Positions 54,596 through 63,065 of a stretch of 64,000 nucleotides of DNA are shown here, piece after piece; position 1 is the first letter of the stretch, and every line of letters begins with the position of its first letter. Both the position numbers and the translations under genes were made by a program. A model generated the notes under the pieces. That model was not told the origin of the DNA, ran no database searches, and saw only the letters and a program-made list of their open reading frames with translations. Origin of the DNA: Streptomyces sp. DSM 110735 (GTDB lineage: Bacteria > Actinomycetota > Actinomycetes > Streptomycetales > Streptomycetaceae); contig NZ_JACYHF010000001.1 in NCBI RefSeq assembly GCF_016482685.1, positions 548,612-612,611 on the forward strand, read 5' to 3'.

Positions 54596-56086
54596 ATGAC
54601 AGACGATACGAAGACCGGGGGCGAGCCGGTTCTCTCCGACGAGGAGCGGCTCGCTCAGCTCGGTTATACGCAGGTGCTGGCGCGGCGGATGTCGGCGTTC
54701 TCGAACTACGCCGTGTCCTTCACGATCATCTCGGTGCTGTCCGGGTGTCTCACGCTGTACCTCTTCGGCATGGTGACGGGCGGACCGGCGGTGATCACTT
54801 GGGGGTGGGTGGCGGTCGGTCTGATGACGCTGTTCGTCGGGCTGTCGATGGCCGAGATCTGTTCCGCGTATCCCACCTCGGCGGGGCTGTACTTCTGGGC
54901 GCACCGGCTGGCGCCGGAGCGGTCGGCGGCGGCGTGGGCGTGGTTCACGGGCTGGTTCAACGTGCTGGGGCAGGTCGCGGTGACCGCCGGCATCGACTTC
55001 GGCGCGGCGTCCTTCCTCGGCGCCTGGCTGAACCTCCAGTTCGGCTTCGAGGTGACCCCCGGTCGCACGGTCCTCCTCTTCGCCGCGATCCTCCTGCTGC
55101 ACGGCCTGCTGAACACCTTCGGCGTGCGCATCGTCGCGCTGCTCAACAGCGTCAGCGTGTGGTGGCACGTGGTGGGGGTGGCGGTCATCGTCGGCGCCCT
55201 CGCGATCCTGCCGGACCACCACCAGTCGGCGTCCTTCGTCTTCACGAAGTTCGTCAACGAGACCGGCTGGGGCAGCTCCTTCTACGTCGTCCTGCTCGGT
55301 CTGCTGATGGCGCAGTACACCTTCACCGGCTACGACGCCTCCGCCCACATGACCGAGGAGACCCACGACGCGGCGACGGCGGGACCGAAGGGCATCGTCC
55401 GCTCGATCTGGACCTCCTGGATCGCGGGCTTCGTCCTGCTCCTCGGCTTCACCTTCGCGATCCAGTCGTACGACAAGGCGCTTCAGTCCCCGACCGGCGC
55501 GCCCCCGGCGCAGATCCTCCTCGACGCCCTCGGCGCCACGACCGGCAAGCTCCTCCTCCTGGTCGTCATCGGCGCCCAGCTCTTCTGCGGGATGGCGTCC
55601 GTGACGGCCAACAGCCGCATGATCTACGCCTTCTCCCGCGACGGCGCGCTGCCCTTCTCCCGCGTCTGGCACACGGTCAGCCCCCGCACCCGTACCCCGG
55701 TCGCGGCGGTCTGGCTGGCGGCGCTCGGCGCCCTGGCGCTCGGTCTGCCGTACCTCATCAACTCCACGGCGTACGCCGCCGTGACGTCCATCGCGGTCAT
55801 CGGTCTCTACATCGCCTACGTCATCCCGACGCTGCTGCGCGTCCGCAAGGGCGACGCCTTCTCCCGCGGTCCCTGGCACCTGGGCCGCTGGTCCCGCCCC
55901 ATCGGCGTCGTCTCGGTCACCTGGGTCGTCCTGATCACGATCCTCTTCATGCTCCCCCAGGTCTCCCCCGTCACCTGGGAGACCTTCAACTACGCCCCGA
56001 TCGCCGTCCTGGTGGTCCTCGGCTTCGCCGCCACCTGGTGGCTCGCCTCGGCCCGCCACTGGTTCCTGGCCCGGTCCAAGGAGTGA
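54596..56086 (+). CDS. APC-family amino acid permease
   Basis: 496 residues and about twelve transmembrane helices. It has the APC N-terminal signature (FSNYAVSFTIISVLSG), a Gly-rich first helix and ANSRMIYAFSRDGALPFS, typical of the GABA/choline permease subgroup. It imports an amino acid or amine by proton coupling. A terminator-like region and tRNA-Lys follow. Confidence 0.92.
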   Translation: MTDDTKTGGEPVLSDEERLAQLGYTQVLARRMSAFSNYAVSFTIISVLSGCLTLYLFGMVTGGPAVITWGWVAVGLMTLFVGLSMAEICSAYPTSAGLYFWAHRLAPERSAAAWAWFTGWFNVLGQVAVTAGIDFGAASFLGAWLNLQFGFEVTPGRTVLLFAAILLLHGLLNTFGVRIVALLNSVSVWWHVVGVAVIVGALAILPDHHQSASFVFTKFVNETGWGSSFYVVLLGLLMAQYTFTGYDASAHMTEETHDAATAGPKGIVRSIWTSWIAGFVLLLGFTFAIQSYDKALQSPTGAPPAQILLDALGATTGKLLLLVVIGAQLFCGMASVTANSRMIYAFSRDGALPFSRVWHTVSPRTRTPVAAVWLAALGALALGLPYLINSTAYAAVTSIAVIGLYIAYVIPTLLRVRKGDAFSRGPWHLGRWSRPIGVVSVTWVVLITILFMLPQVSPVTWETFNYAPIAVLVVLGFAATWWLASARHWFLARSKE

Positions 56087-56163
56087 CCGACGCGGCCGTG
56101 TCCCCGATACCCGATCGGAGACACGGCCACCTCCCGCTATGCTCGGACAGGCAACATCGCCCG

Positions 56164-56236
56164 GGGCCCTTAGCTCAATTGGCAGAGCAGTGGACTTTTA
56201 ATCCATTGGTTGTGGGTTCGAGTCCCACAGGGCCTA
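56164..56236 (+). tRNA. tRNA-Lys(TTT)
   Basis: Anticodon TTT in CTTTTAA, normal D and T loops (GTTCGAG), discriminator A, no encoded CCA. It precedes the HisG-like gene block and could have served as an insertion target. Confidence 0.95.
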
Positions 56237-56241
56237 CGCGT

Positions 56242-56278
56242 ACGCCCCCGGATCGGAGACAGACCGATCCGGGGGCGT
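56242..56278 (+). terminator. Terminator after tRNA-Lys
   Basis: ACGCCCCCGGATCGG / CCGATCCGGGGGCGT hairpin followed by TGTGTTTT. Confidence 0.9.
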
Positions 56279-56528
56279 TGTGTTTTCCGGGGGCGGGTGG
56301 GGCGCGTGGGGCGCCTCCGTGCGCGGTGCACCCTCGCCCCGTGCGGAATGCACGCTCCCGTACAAAACACCCCCGTATGCAGGGTTCACGTATACAACCC
56401 CGCTCTTTGCGGGCAAGAGCGCGCTTTCGGTCCGGGGTGCGGGGGATTCGGACGTTGTGGGGGTGCGGGGTGCCGTCGCGACGAGGGGCGCTTTACGCTT
56501 TGCGGTTGAATGGCTTCGTAAGGTGACG

Positions 56529-57659
56529 ATGCGTGCTGTTCCAGCGGACGGGCGGGTTGCGTTCATGTCGGAGTACGGCAAGGCCGGGGTCGACTACTCG
56601 GTGCTCGACCGGGTCAAACGGGCGGCGGTGGAGCGGGCGGCTGCCACGAGCGGGCTGCTGGCGGCGGCCGGGGCACGGGAGTTGGCGGGATCGCGGGGCG
56701 CGACGGCGTACGTCGTCGAGGTGGGCGGGCTGACGCTCGCCGTGGTGACGGAGGGGCTCGGCACCAAGTCGATCATCGCGGAGGACTATCTCGCCGCGTC
56801 CGGGGAGAGCCGGTTCGCCGACGTCGCCGTGGACGCGGTCGCCGCCATCGTCAACGACGTGGTCTCCGTCGGCGCCAACCCGCTGGTGGTGACGGCGTAC
56901 TTCGCGACCGGGGACGCCGCCTGGTACACCGACGAGCGCAAGTCGCTCGAACTGCTGGCCGGTTGGCAGAAGGCGTGCGAGCAGGCGGGCGCGACCTGGG
57001 GCGGCGGGGAGTCGCCCGCGCTGCCGGGGCTGCTCACCGGCGCCGGCATCGAACTGGGCGGCAGCGCCCTCGCGGTGGTGCCACCGGGCAGAGAACCGGT
57101 GTTCGGGGACGCCGTACGCCCCGGCGACCGCATCGTGGTCCTGTCCAGCTCGGGGCTGCACACCAACGGCGCCTCGCTCGCCCGGCACGTCGCGGCCGGA
57201 CTCCCCGAGGGGCTGCTGACGCGGCTGCCCGGCGGCCGTACGCTCGGCGCCGCCCTGCTGGACCCCTCGGTGCTGTACCCGGCCTTCGTCCGCGCGCTCC
57301 TGGACTCTCCGGTCCGCCCGCACTTCCTGAACCCGATCACCGGCCACGGCCTGCTGAAGATGATGCGCCCGGCCGCCGAGGTGCGCTACGTCCTGGACGT
57401 GCTCCCCGAGGTGCCCGAGGTGCTGGCGTTCCTCGCGGAGCGCAGCGGCATGGACCCGGCGGAGGCGTACTCCACGCTCAACATGGGCTTCGGATACGTC
57501 GCCGTGGTGCCGGAGGACGACGCCGACCGCACCGTGGAGATCGCGCGCGCCGCCGGATACGAGGCGTTCGTCGGCGGCGAGGTCGTCGAGGGTCCGAAGT
57601 CCGTCTCCGTGCCCTCGCTCGGCATCGAGTACGGCGGCGACGAACTGCGCATCAGCTAG
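56529..57659 (+). CDS. Divergent PurM-like (AIR synthase-related) protein
   Basis: About 376 residues. The fold signatures of AIR synthase are present but altered: YGKAGVDYSVLDRV, EGLGTKS for DGVGTK, NDVVSVGANPLVVTAYFA, GGGESPALPG for GGETAEHPG, SSSGLHTNGASLAR, and ITGHGLLKMMR for ITGGGLAANLAR. It is clearly distinct from the housekeeping purM at 35121. Family members (PurM, SelD, ThiL, HypE) use ATP to activate an oxygen for ring closure or phosphorylation. The ATG at 56529 has AAGG five bases upstream; an ATG at 56565 is an alternative. First gene of the nucleotide-like block. Confidence 0.86.
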   Translation: MRAVPADGRVAFMSEYGKAGVDYSVLDRVKRAAVERAAATSGLLAAAGARELAGSRGATAYVVEVGGLTLAVVTEGLGTKSIIAEDYLAASGESRFADVAVDAVAAIVNDVVSVGANPLVVTAYFATGDAAWYTDERKSLELLAGWQKACEQAGATWGGGESPALPGLLTGAGIELGGSALAVVPPGREPVFGDAVRPGDRIVVLSSSGLHTNGASLARHVAAGLPEGLLTRLPGGRTLGAALLDPSVLYPAFVRALLDSPVRPHFLNPITGHGLLKMMRPAAEVRYVLDVLPEVPEVLAFLAERSGMDPAEAYSTLNMGFGYVAVVPEDDADRTVEIARAAGYEAFVGGEVVEGPKSVSVPSLGIEYGGDELRIS

Positions 57660-57721
57660 GCCGTGTCCGTCCGCGTCCGGACGGCACCGCACACCCGACA
57701 GGGATCCCAGGGGGGACGTAC

Positions 57722-58558
57722 ATGACGACCGGTAACGAGCCTTGCTTATCGGGGGAGCCGACCCGCTCCCTCTCGCCCTACGACACCGAGGCGCCCGGCC
57801 TCCTCCATCTCGCCCTGCTCGCCGCCGACCACGCCGACGTGTGCGTGGTGGGCCGGCTGACCGCCGCCCCGGACTCGGCCGCCTGCGTACTCGAAGTGGC
57901 CGCCGAAGGAGGGGGTTTCCCGCCCGGAGCGCGCCCCGTGGTGCTCCGCGGCACCATGGCGTACGGCGCCGACGCGCCGGGCGGGCGCACCGGCTGGCTG
58001 CCCCTGCGGGGGATCCGGGTCACCGGCGCGCCCGGCGGGTCGTACGACCTGTCCGCACTGGACGAGCCGCGGCGGATCGCGACGCTCGACGCGGCCGGGC
58101 TGGACGCGGTGGAGGCACTGGCCGGAGGAGATCCCCCGCTCGCCCCTCCGCAGCGCGAGCGGATACGCGCCGCGCAGACCGAGGCGCTCGTCCCCCTCGC
58201 GAAGGGCTGCGGCGACCTCGCGCGCACGCTCGTGACCGAACCGGTGGAGGACGTACCCGCGCTGCGGCGGCTCCAGGAGAACTGCCGCGACCTGTACGGA
58301 CGGCTGGAGCCGGAACGGGCTCTCGCCTGGGCGCTGGAGGAACTGGGGGAGCTGGCCCAGGCGATGCGGCGGGGGGAGTCCACGGTGCGCCTGGAGGAGG
58401 AGCTGGGGCAGGTCCTCGCGTGGTCGCTGTGCCTGGCGAACATCACGCGCACGGACGCCGCGCACGCCTTCGCGAAGTCCTACTCCACCGAGCTGGAGCG
58501 CCAGATGCGCAAGCACGGCGCCGTCCGCCCCTACCGTCGGCAGGTGCTGCCGTGCTGA
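57722..58558 (+). CDS. MazG/HisE-like domain protein with early TTA codon
   Basis: 278 residues. The first 150 have no known domain. The C-terminal 70 resemble all-alpha NTP pyrophosphohydrolases (MazG, HisE): ALAWALEELGELAQAMRRGE gives the EExxE metal motif, but the second motif reads EELGQ where ExxD is expected. Activity may therefore be altered. Codon 9 is TTA (57746-57748), so translation should depend on bldA. AGGGGGGA precedes the ATG. The stop overlaps the HisG-like start by seven bases. Confidence 0.8.
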   Translation: MTTGNEPCLSGEPTRSLSPYDTEAPGLLHLALLAADHADVCVVGRLTAAPDSAACVLEVAAEGGGFPPGARPVVLRGTMAYGADAPGGRTGWLPLRGIRVTGAPGGSYDLSALDEPRRIATLDAAGLDAVEALAGGDPPLAPPQRERIRAAQTEALVPLAKGCGDLARTLVTEPVEDVPALRRLQENCRDLYGRLEPERALAWALEELGELAQAMRRGESTVRLEEELGQVLAWSLCLANITRTDAAHAFAKSYSTELERQMRKHGAVRPYRRQVLPC

Positions 58559-59277
58559 GCGTGGGTCTGCCCAAGGGGCGTCTGCTGCCGCGCTCGGAGG
58601 CCGCGGTGGCGGTCTTCCGGGAGGGCGCGGGATTCCATGACGGCACGAGCGGCGGCGGCAGCGCCGGGGAACCGCTTCTCGACGCCCGCTTCCTGCGGAT
58701 GCCCGACCTCCCCGGACTCGTCGCCGAGGGGCTGCTCGACGCCGGGATCGCGGGCGAGGAGTGGCTGGTCGAGAGCGGCGCGGACGTGGTGCGGGTGGCG
58801 CCGCTGTGCTGGTACCACGTACGGATCTGCGCGCTCGGCCGCCCGGACCGCGCGCCGGACGCCGACGGTACGGAACCGGTGCGTGTCGTCTCCGAATACG
58901 CCCGCGTCGCACGGCACTTCGCCCGCGCCCGCTGGGGAGAGGGGCACACCCAGCGCACCGTACGGGGCTCGGTGGAGCACTACCTGCCCGACCTGGCCGA
59001 CGTCGCCGTCGAGTGTGTCGAGACGGGCGAGAGCATGCGGCGCCGGGGGCTGGTGGTGCTGGAGACCCTGTTCGAGGCGGACGTGTGGCTGATCTGCTCC
59101 CGCGCCGCCGCCGACGAGGAGACCCTGACCCGGCTGAGGCGCTGGGCCGAGGTCATCGCCGCCCCGGCGCCGGACGACGGCCCGGCACACCGGCGCCCCG
59201 CCCTCTCCGCCCAAGTCCCTTCGGAACAGCCCCTGTCGGACCGGTTCGCCGCGCCCGCCCTCGACGGAAGGCGCTGA
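58552..59277 (+). CDS. HisG-like ATP phosphoribosyltransferase homologue
   Basis: 241 residues matching HisG over the catalytic domain: VGLPKGRLLPRSEAAV at the N-terminus, FLRMPDLPGLVAEGLLDAGIAGEEWLVESGADV, RVVSEYARVARHF, and a PRPP loop region ADVAVECVETGESMRRRGL. It is too short for the HisG regulatory domain. It should join a base-like substrate to PRPP. No other histidine gene is nearby and it lies in a block of divergent paralogues, so a substrate other than ATP, or a specialised product, is likely. Confidence 0.83.
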   Translation: MLSVGLPKGRLLPRSEAAVAVFREGAGFHDGTSGGGSAGEPLLDARFLRMPDLPGLVAEGLLDAGIAGEEWLVESGADVVRVAPLCWYHVRICALGRPDRAPDADGTEPVRVVSEYARVARHFARARWGEGHTQRTVRGSVEHYLPDLADVAVECVETGESMRRRGLVVLETLFEADVWLICSRAAADEETLTRLRRWAEVIAAPAPDDGPAHRRPALSAQVPSEQPLSDRFAAPALDGRR

Positions 59278-59278
59278 C

Positions 59279-59995
59279 ATGGCTCTCTCCACCACCGCCC
59301 TGCGCGACCTCCCGCCGCATCTGCGCCTGCTCGCCTGGCCCGCCCTCAACCGCCGCCCCGGGCTGCCGGGAGTGGCCGTCCGGGCACCGGCGGAACTCGC
59401 CGCCGCCGCGCCCTCGCTGACCTGCTACAGCGGCGAGGTCGGCATCACGCTGCCCGCCCACACGGTCCGCCCGGAGGCCCTGCTCACCGCGCCCCCGGCC
59501 ACGACCGCCCTCGCCGAGCCCCTGCGCCTGGTGAGCACGCTCGCCCTGTGGGACGAGGTGGTCCGGGAGAGCGGGGTCTACCCCGGCAACATCTACCTCG
59601 CCTCCGAGCGGTCGGTGGCCCTGCTGCTGAGCACGGCCCACCCGGACGGCGGCGAGAGCCCGCGCCCCGTCCCGCTCCCCGAACTCCTGGAGCAACTGCA
59701 CGCCCTCGAACTGCTCTACCGCTTCCCCGTCGCCTACAAGTTCCGCGGCGCCCACGGCCGCGAACGCCAGTGCCGGATCAACGGCTGGGGGCGCCTGCTG
59801 TTCCGGCTGCTCGCCGCCGCGCCCGGCGATCCGTACGGCATCGCCGCCGCCCGCGCCCGGCTGTCCGGGCACGTCGCGGCGTACCGGGACGCCTACCGGC
59901 GCGGGGTGGACGCCGCCCGCGCGGCCGAGGACGGCTCGGGCGAGCGGATCTGGGCCGGTATCCACGCCGAACAACCGATCCCCGTGCTCATCTGA
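59279..59995 (+). CDS. Orphan protein within the HisG-like block
   Basis: 238 residues with no family I recognise. Notable segments are GVYPGNIYLASERSVALLL and RFPVAYKFRGAHGRERQCRINGWGRLLFRLL. It is soluble. The ATG overlaps the HisG-like gene end closely (one base between), so it is translationally coupled and probably acts in the same pathway. Confidence 0.72.
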   Translation: MALSTTALRDLPPHLRLLAWPALNRRPGLPGVAVRAPAELAAAAPSLTCYSGEVGITLPAHTVRPEALLTAPPATTALAEPLRLVSTLALWDEVVRESGVYPGNIYLASERSVALLLSTAHPDGGESPRPVPLPELLEQLHALELLYRFPVAYKFRGAHGRERQCRINGWGRLLFRLLAAAPGDPYGIAAARARLSGHVAAYRDAYRRGVDAARAAEDGSGERIWAGIHAEQPIPVLI

Positions 59996-60025
59996 CCGGT
60001 GAGCCGCGAGAGTGAAGGAGACCGA

Positions 60026-61009
60026 GTGGCACACGGAACACGGAACCCCGCCGGGCTGTCCGCGATCGGCTTCGGCGCCTGGGAGGCGGGCGGCGGCGGC
60101 ACCTGGGGCCCGAACGAGTCGACCGACCGGGTGGTGGCCGTCGTGCACGCGGCCTTCGACGCGGGCGTGAACTGGATCGACACCGCCGAGGTGTACGGCG
60201 GGGGCGGCGGCTCCGAGCGCGTGGTGGGGGAGGCGCTGGCCGGGCGGCCCGGGGTCAGGGTGTGCACCAAGGTGGCACCCGAGCAGGAGGACCACTACAG
60301 CGACAAGGGCATGCGGGGCGCCCTGGAGGCGTCCCTGACCCGGCTCGGCCGGGACCGCGCGGACGTGTACCTCCTGCACTGGCCGGCCGACTCGGTCCCG
60401 GTGCGTGGGCCGTGGGAGACCCTGGTCCGGCTCAGGGCCGAGGGGCTCGTCGGGGCGATCGGGCTGTCCAACTTCCCGCTCGCCGAGGTCGAGGAGTGCG
60501 CGGCCACCGGGGAGCTGGACTATCTCCAGATCCAGGCGTCCCTGCTGCACCGCGAGGAGCTGGCGGAGTTCGGCCCGCTGTGCGTGCGGCACGGCGTCGG
60601 CGTCATGACGTACGGCCCCCTGGCGTACGGCCTGCTCACCGACGGGCTCGACCCGGACGCGGAGTTCGACGACTGGCGGGGCGGTGTGGTCGGCGCCGAC
60701 GATTTCTTCTGCGTCGAGAACCACGCCCGCTTCTTCGCGCCCCCCGCCCGCGCCCGGCACCGCCGCACCGTGAGCGCGCTGCGCCCCGTGGCGGAGCGGT
60801 ACGCGGGCACCTCGCTGGCCCGTATGGCACTGACCTGGCTGCTGGCGCAGGAGGCGGTGACCTGCGCGGTGGTCGGCACCCGCAACCCGGCGCACGCCGT
60901 GGACAACGCCGCCGCCGCGCACGGGAGCCTCACCCCGGACACGCTCCGGCGGATCGAGGAGGCGCTCGCAACCCCGCGGGACACAGGCGCCCCGGCGGAA
61001 CACCCGTGA
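60026..61009 (+). CDS. Aldo/keto reductase
   Basis: 327 residues with the complete AKR tetrad: Asp52 and Tyr57 (WIDTAEVYG), Lys82 (CTKVAPE) and His in YLLHWPAD. NADPH-dependent reduction of a carbonyl is expected. GTG 60026 follows AAGGAGA; the stop overlaps the kinase start as GTGA. Confidence 0.88.
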   Translation: MAHGTRNPAGLSAIGFGAWEAGGGGTWGPNESTDRVVAVVHAAFDAGVNWIDTAEVYGGGGGSERVVGEALAGRPGVRVCTKVAPEQEDHYSDKGMRGALEASLTRLGRDRADVYLLHWPADSVPVRGPWETLVRLRAEGLVGAIGLSNFPLAEVEECAATGELDYLQIQASLLHREELAEFGPLCVRHGVGVMTYGPLAYGLLTDGLDPDAEFDDWRGGVVGADDFFCVENHARFFAPPARARHRRTVSALRPVAERYAGTSLARMALTWLLAQEAVTCAVVGTRNPAHAVDNAAAAHGSLTPDTLRRIEEALATPRDTGAPAEHP

Positions 61010-61950
61010 CGTCACCGCTCCCGGCCGCGACGGCCCTGCGCTCCACCTGGGCGGAACTGCCCCCGGCGGTGCGGCACGGGACCGAGCGGCGCCTCGGCAC
61101 CACCGTGACCGGGGCGGTGAGCCAGAACGGCGGCTTCACCGACGGGGTCGCCGCCCGGCTCCGGCTGGCCGACGGCACGAGGGCCTTCGTCAAGGCGCTC
61201 CCGACCGGCCACGAACTCACCCCGGACTACCGGATGGAGGCGCGGATCGCGGGCGCGCTGCCCGGCGCGGTCCCCGCCTCCCGGCTCCGGTTCAGCCTGG
61301 AGGTCGAGGGCTGGATCGTCCTCGTCTACGACGACGTCGAGGGCCGCCATCCCGACCTCGGCAGCCCGGTTGACCTGGCGGCGGTCCTCGCCTGCGTGGA
61401 ACGCATGACCGAGGTGCTCACACCCAACCCGCTGCCGTGGGCCGTGCCGATCACCACCCCGCTCGGCCCGCTGCTGCACGGCTGGCGCACCTTCCGGCGC
61501 GAGGGTCCGCCCGGCGACCTCGGGTCCTGGGCGCTGCGGCACCTGGACCGCCTCGCCGAGCTGGAGAGTCACTGGACGGACGCCACCTCGGGCGACACCC
61601 TGCTCCACGCCGACCTGCGCCACGACAACCTGCTGCTCACCCCGGACGGCACCGCCGTCGCCGTGGACTGGGCCTGGGCGTGCGTCGGGGCCGACTGGGT
61701 GGAGCTGGTCTACCTCCTCCCGGCGGTCGCGGCGGCGGGCGGCGACCCCGAGGAGATCGCGACCGGCCATCCGCTCACCCGCCGGGCCGACCCGGCGGCC
61801 GTCGACGCCTTCCTGTGCGCGCTCACCGGGTTCTACGTCCACAGCGGGCGGCAGCCGTCGCCGTACTGGTCCCCGCATCTGCGCGCGCACGAGGCGTACT
61901 ACGGCAGACTGTGCGGCACCTGGCTGGCCCGGCGCCTCGGCTGGCCGTGA
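61006..61950 (+). CDS. Aminoglycoside phosphotransferase-family kinase
   Basis: 314 residues. The kinase motifs are LLHADLRHDNLLL (catalytic Asp) and VAVDWAWACVG (metal Asp); the N-lobe lysine is likely in RAFVKALP. APH-fold kinases phosphorylate hydroxyls on sugars, nucleosides or antibiotics. GTGA overlap with the reductase gene places it in the same operon. Confidence 0.88.
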   Translation: MTSPLPAATALRSTWAELPPAVRHGTERRLGTTVTGAVSQNGGFTDGVAARLRLADGTRAFVKALPTGHELTPDYRMEARIAGALPGAVPASRLRFSLEVEGWIVLVYDDVEGRHPDLGSPVDLAAVLACVERMTEVLTPNPLPWAVPITTPLGPLLHGWRTFRREGPPGDLGSWALRHLDRLAELESHWTDATSGDTLLHADLRHDNLLLTPDGTAVAVDWAWACVGADWVELVYLLPAVAAAGGDPEEIATGHPLTRRADPAAVDAFLCALTGFYVHSGRQPSPYWSPHLRAHEAYYGRLCGTWLARRLGWP

Positions 61951-62004
61951 CGGTCAACTCCCGGTTCCGGTAACCGACTTCGCGGCAGGAGTGGAGCAGC
62001 GGTC

Positions 62005-62652
62005 ATGAGACACGGACACCCGGTGGTCGCCTTCGACCTCGACGGCACCCTGCTGCGCTCCACGACCGCCTCGCTGGTCCTGGCCGACGCCATGGGGCAC
62101 CGTCCGGCCGTCGAGGAGCTGGAGCGTCTCTACGGCGCGTACGAGATCGACAACCACGAGTTCGCGACCCGTGAGGCGGTCCTCTTCACCGGGGCGACGC
62201 CCGCGCAGATCCGGGGGCATCTGCGGAGCGCCCCCTGGATCGGCGGCGTACGGGAGACCCTGACCGCCCTCGCCGACTCCGGTCGCACCTTGCTTCTGGC
62301 GACGCTGGCCTGGCGGTTCGCGGCCGAGGAGCTGGAGTACCGGCCGTTCTTCGCCGAGGTCTGCGGTGCGGGGATGGAGCTGACGGAGGGCGGGGTGCTC
62401 TCCGGGCGGGTCGCCCAGCACATCGACGAGGAGGGCAAGCTGGCCTTCGTCGCGCGCTGGTGCGAGGCGCACGGCGTGGGGCTCGACGAGATCGCCGTGG
62501 TGGGCGATTCGCGCTCCGACGTCCCCCTGTTCCGCGCGGCGGGCACGTCCATCGCGCTCAACGCCACCGCCGACGCCCGCGCGGTGGCGGACCACGCCCT
62601 CGACACGGAGGACCTGCGGGACATCCTGCCGCTGCTCGACGGGGCGGTGTGA
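62005..62652 (+). CDS. SerB-like HAD phosphatase
   Basis: 215 residues, HAD superfamily subfamily IB: nucleophile motif FDLDGTLLR (Asp11, Asp13), LLATLAWRFAAEELEY as motif II, and VVGDSRSDVPLF as motif IV. It should remove a phosphate from a small metabolite. It starts after GCAGGAGTGGAGCAGC, 54 bp after the kinase gene; kinase plus phosphatase is a common pairing in self-protected antibiotic pathways. Confidence 0.88.
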   Translation: MRHGHPVVAFDLDGTLLRSTTASLVLADAMGHRPAVEELERLYGAYEIDNHEFATREAVLFTGATPAQIRGHLRSAPWIGGVRETLTALADSGRTLLLATLAWRFAAEELEYRPFFAEVCGAGMELTEGGVLSGRVAQHIDEEGKLAFVARWCEAHGVGLDEIAVVGDSRSDVPLFRAAGTSIALNATADARAVADHALDTEDLRDILPLLDGAV

Positions 62653-63065
62653 CGCACGGGCGGTGCGACGCCGCTCGGCGGGCCGCGAAAGCTCGAAATG
62701 CGAGGCATTTTGGTGTCGGCGGATTGTGGTAGCCGCGGGCGACCAAAATGCGGAATGGCAATGCGTGGGTACTGTCGGTATTTGTGACCACAGCGGGGTC
62801 GCTAGTTTATGCGCCAAGTGAAACGGTGGTCCTGGGGGCTTGCGGGGGACCTGTCGCTATTTCCGGTGACGGCGACGAGGGTAGATATTTCCTGGCCTGC
62901 GCCTTGAGTTGACGCGACCTACGGGTGGGACCAGCATGGGGAACTGAGCCGCTTGTCCGGCGTGCCTGAATCCGATGAGCGGCACCCATTTCCCTGGTTC
63001 GGGTCAACTCTCCGATGCATTCTGTGTGCGTATCGGACTCACCCCCGCAGGAGAAAGAGAAATCC
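62653..63065. promoter_or_regulatory. AT-richer intergenic region before the repeat protein
   Basis: 413 bp without a gene. A 10-bp inverted repeat GCATTTTGGT (62705-62714) / ACCAAAATGC (62742-62751), with a further AAATGC at 62696-62701, may be an operator or hairpin. The region beyond 62760 is a probable promoter for the gene at 63066. Confidence 0.5.

Noticed and set aside
58552..59277. Naming the HisG-like gene hisG
   Set aside because: No other histidine genes nearby and its partners are divergent paralogues; the housekeeping role cannot be claimed from this window.
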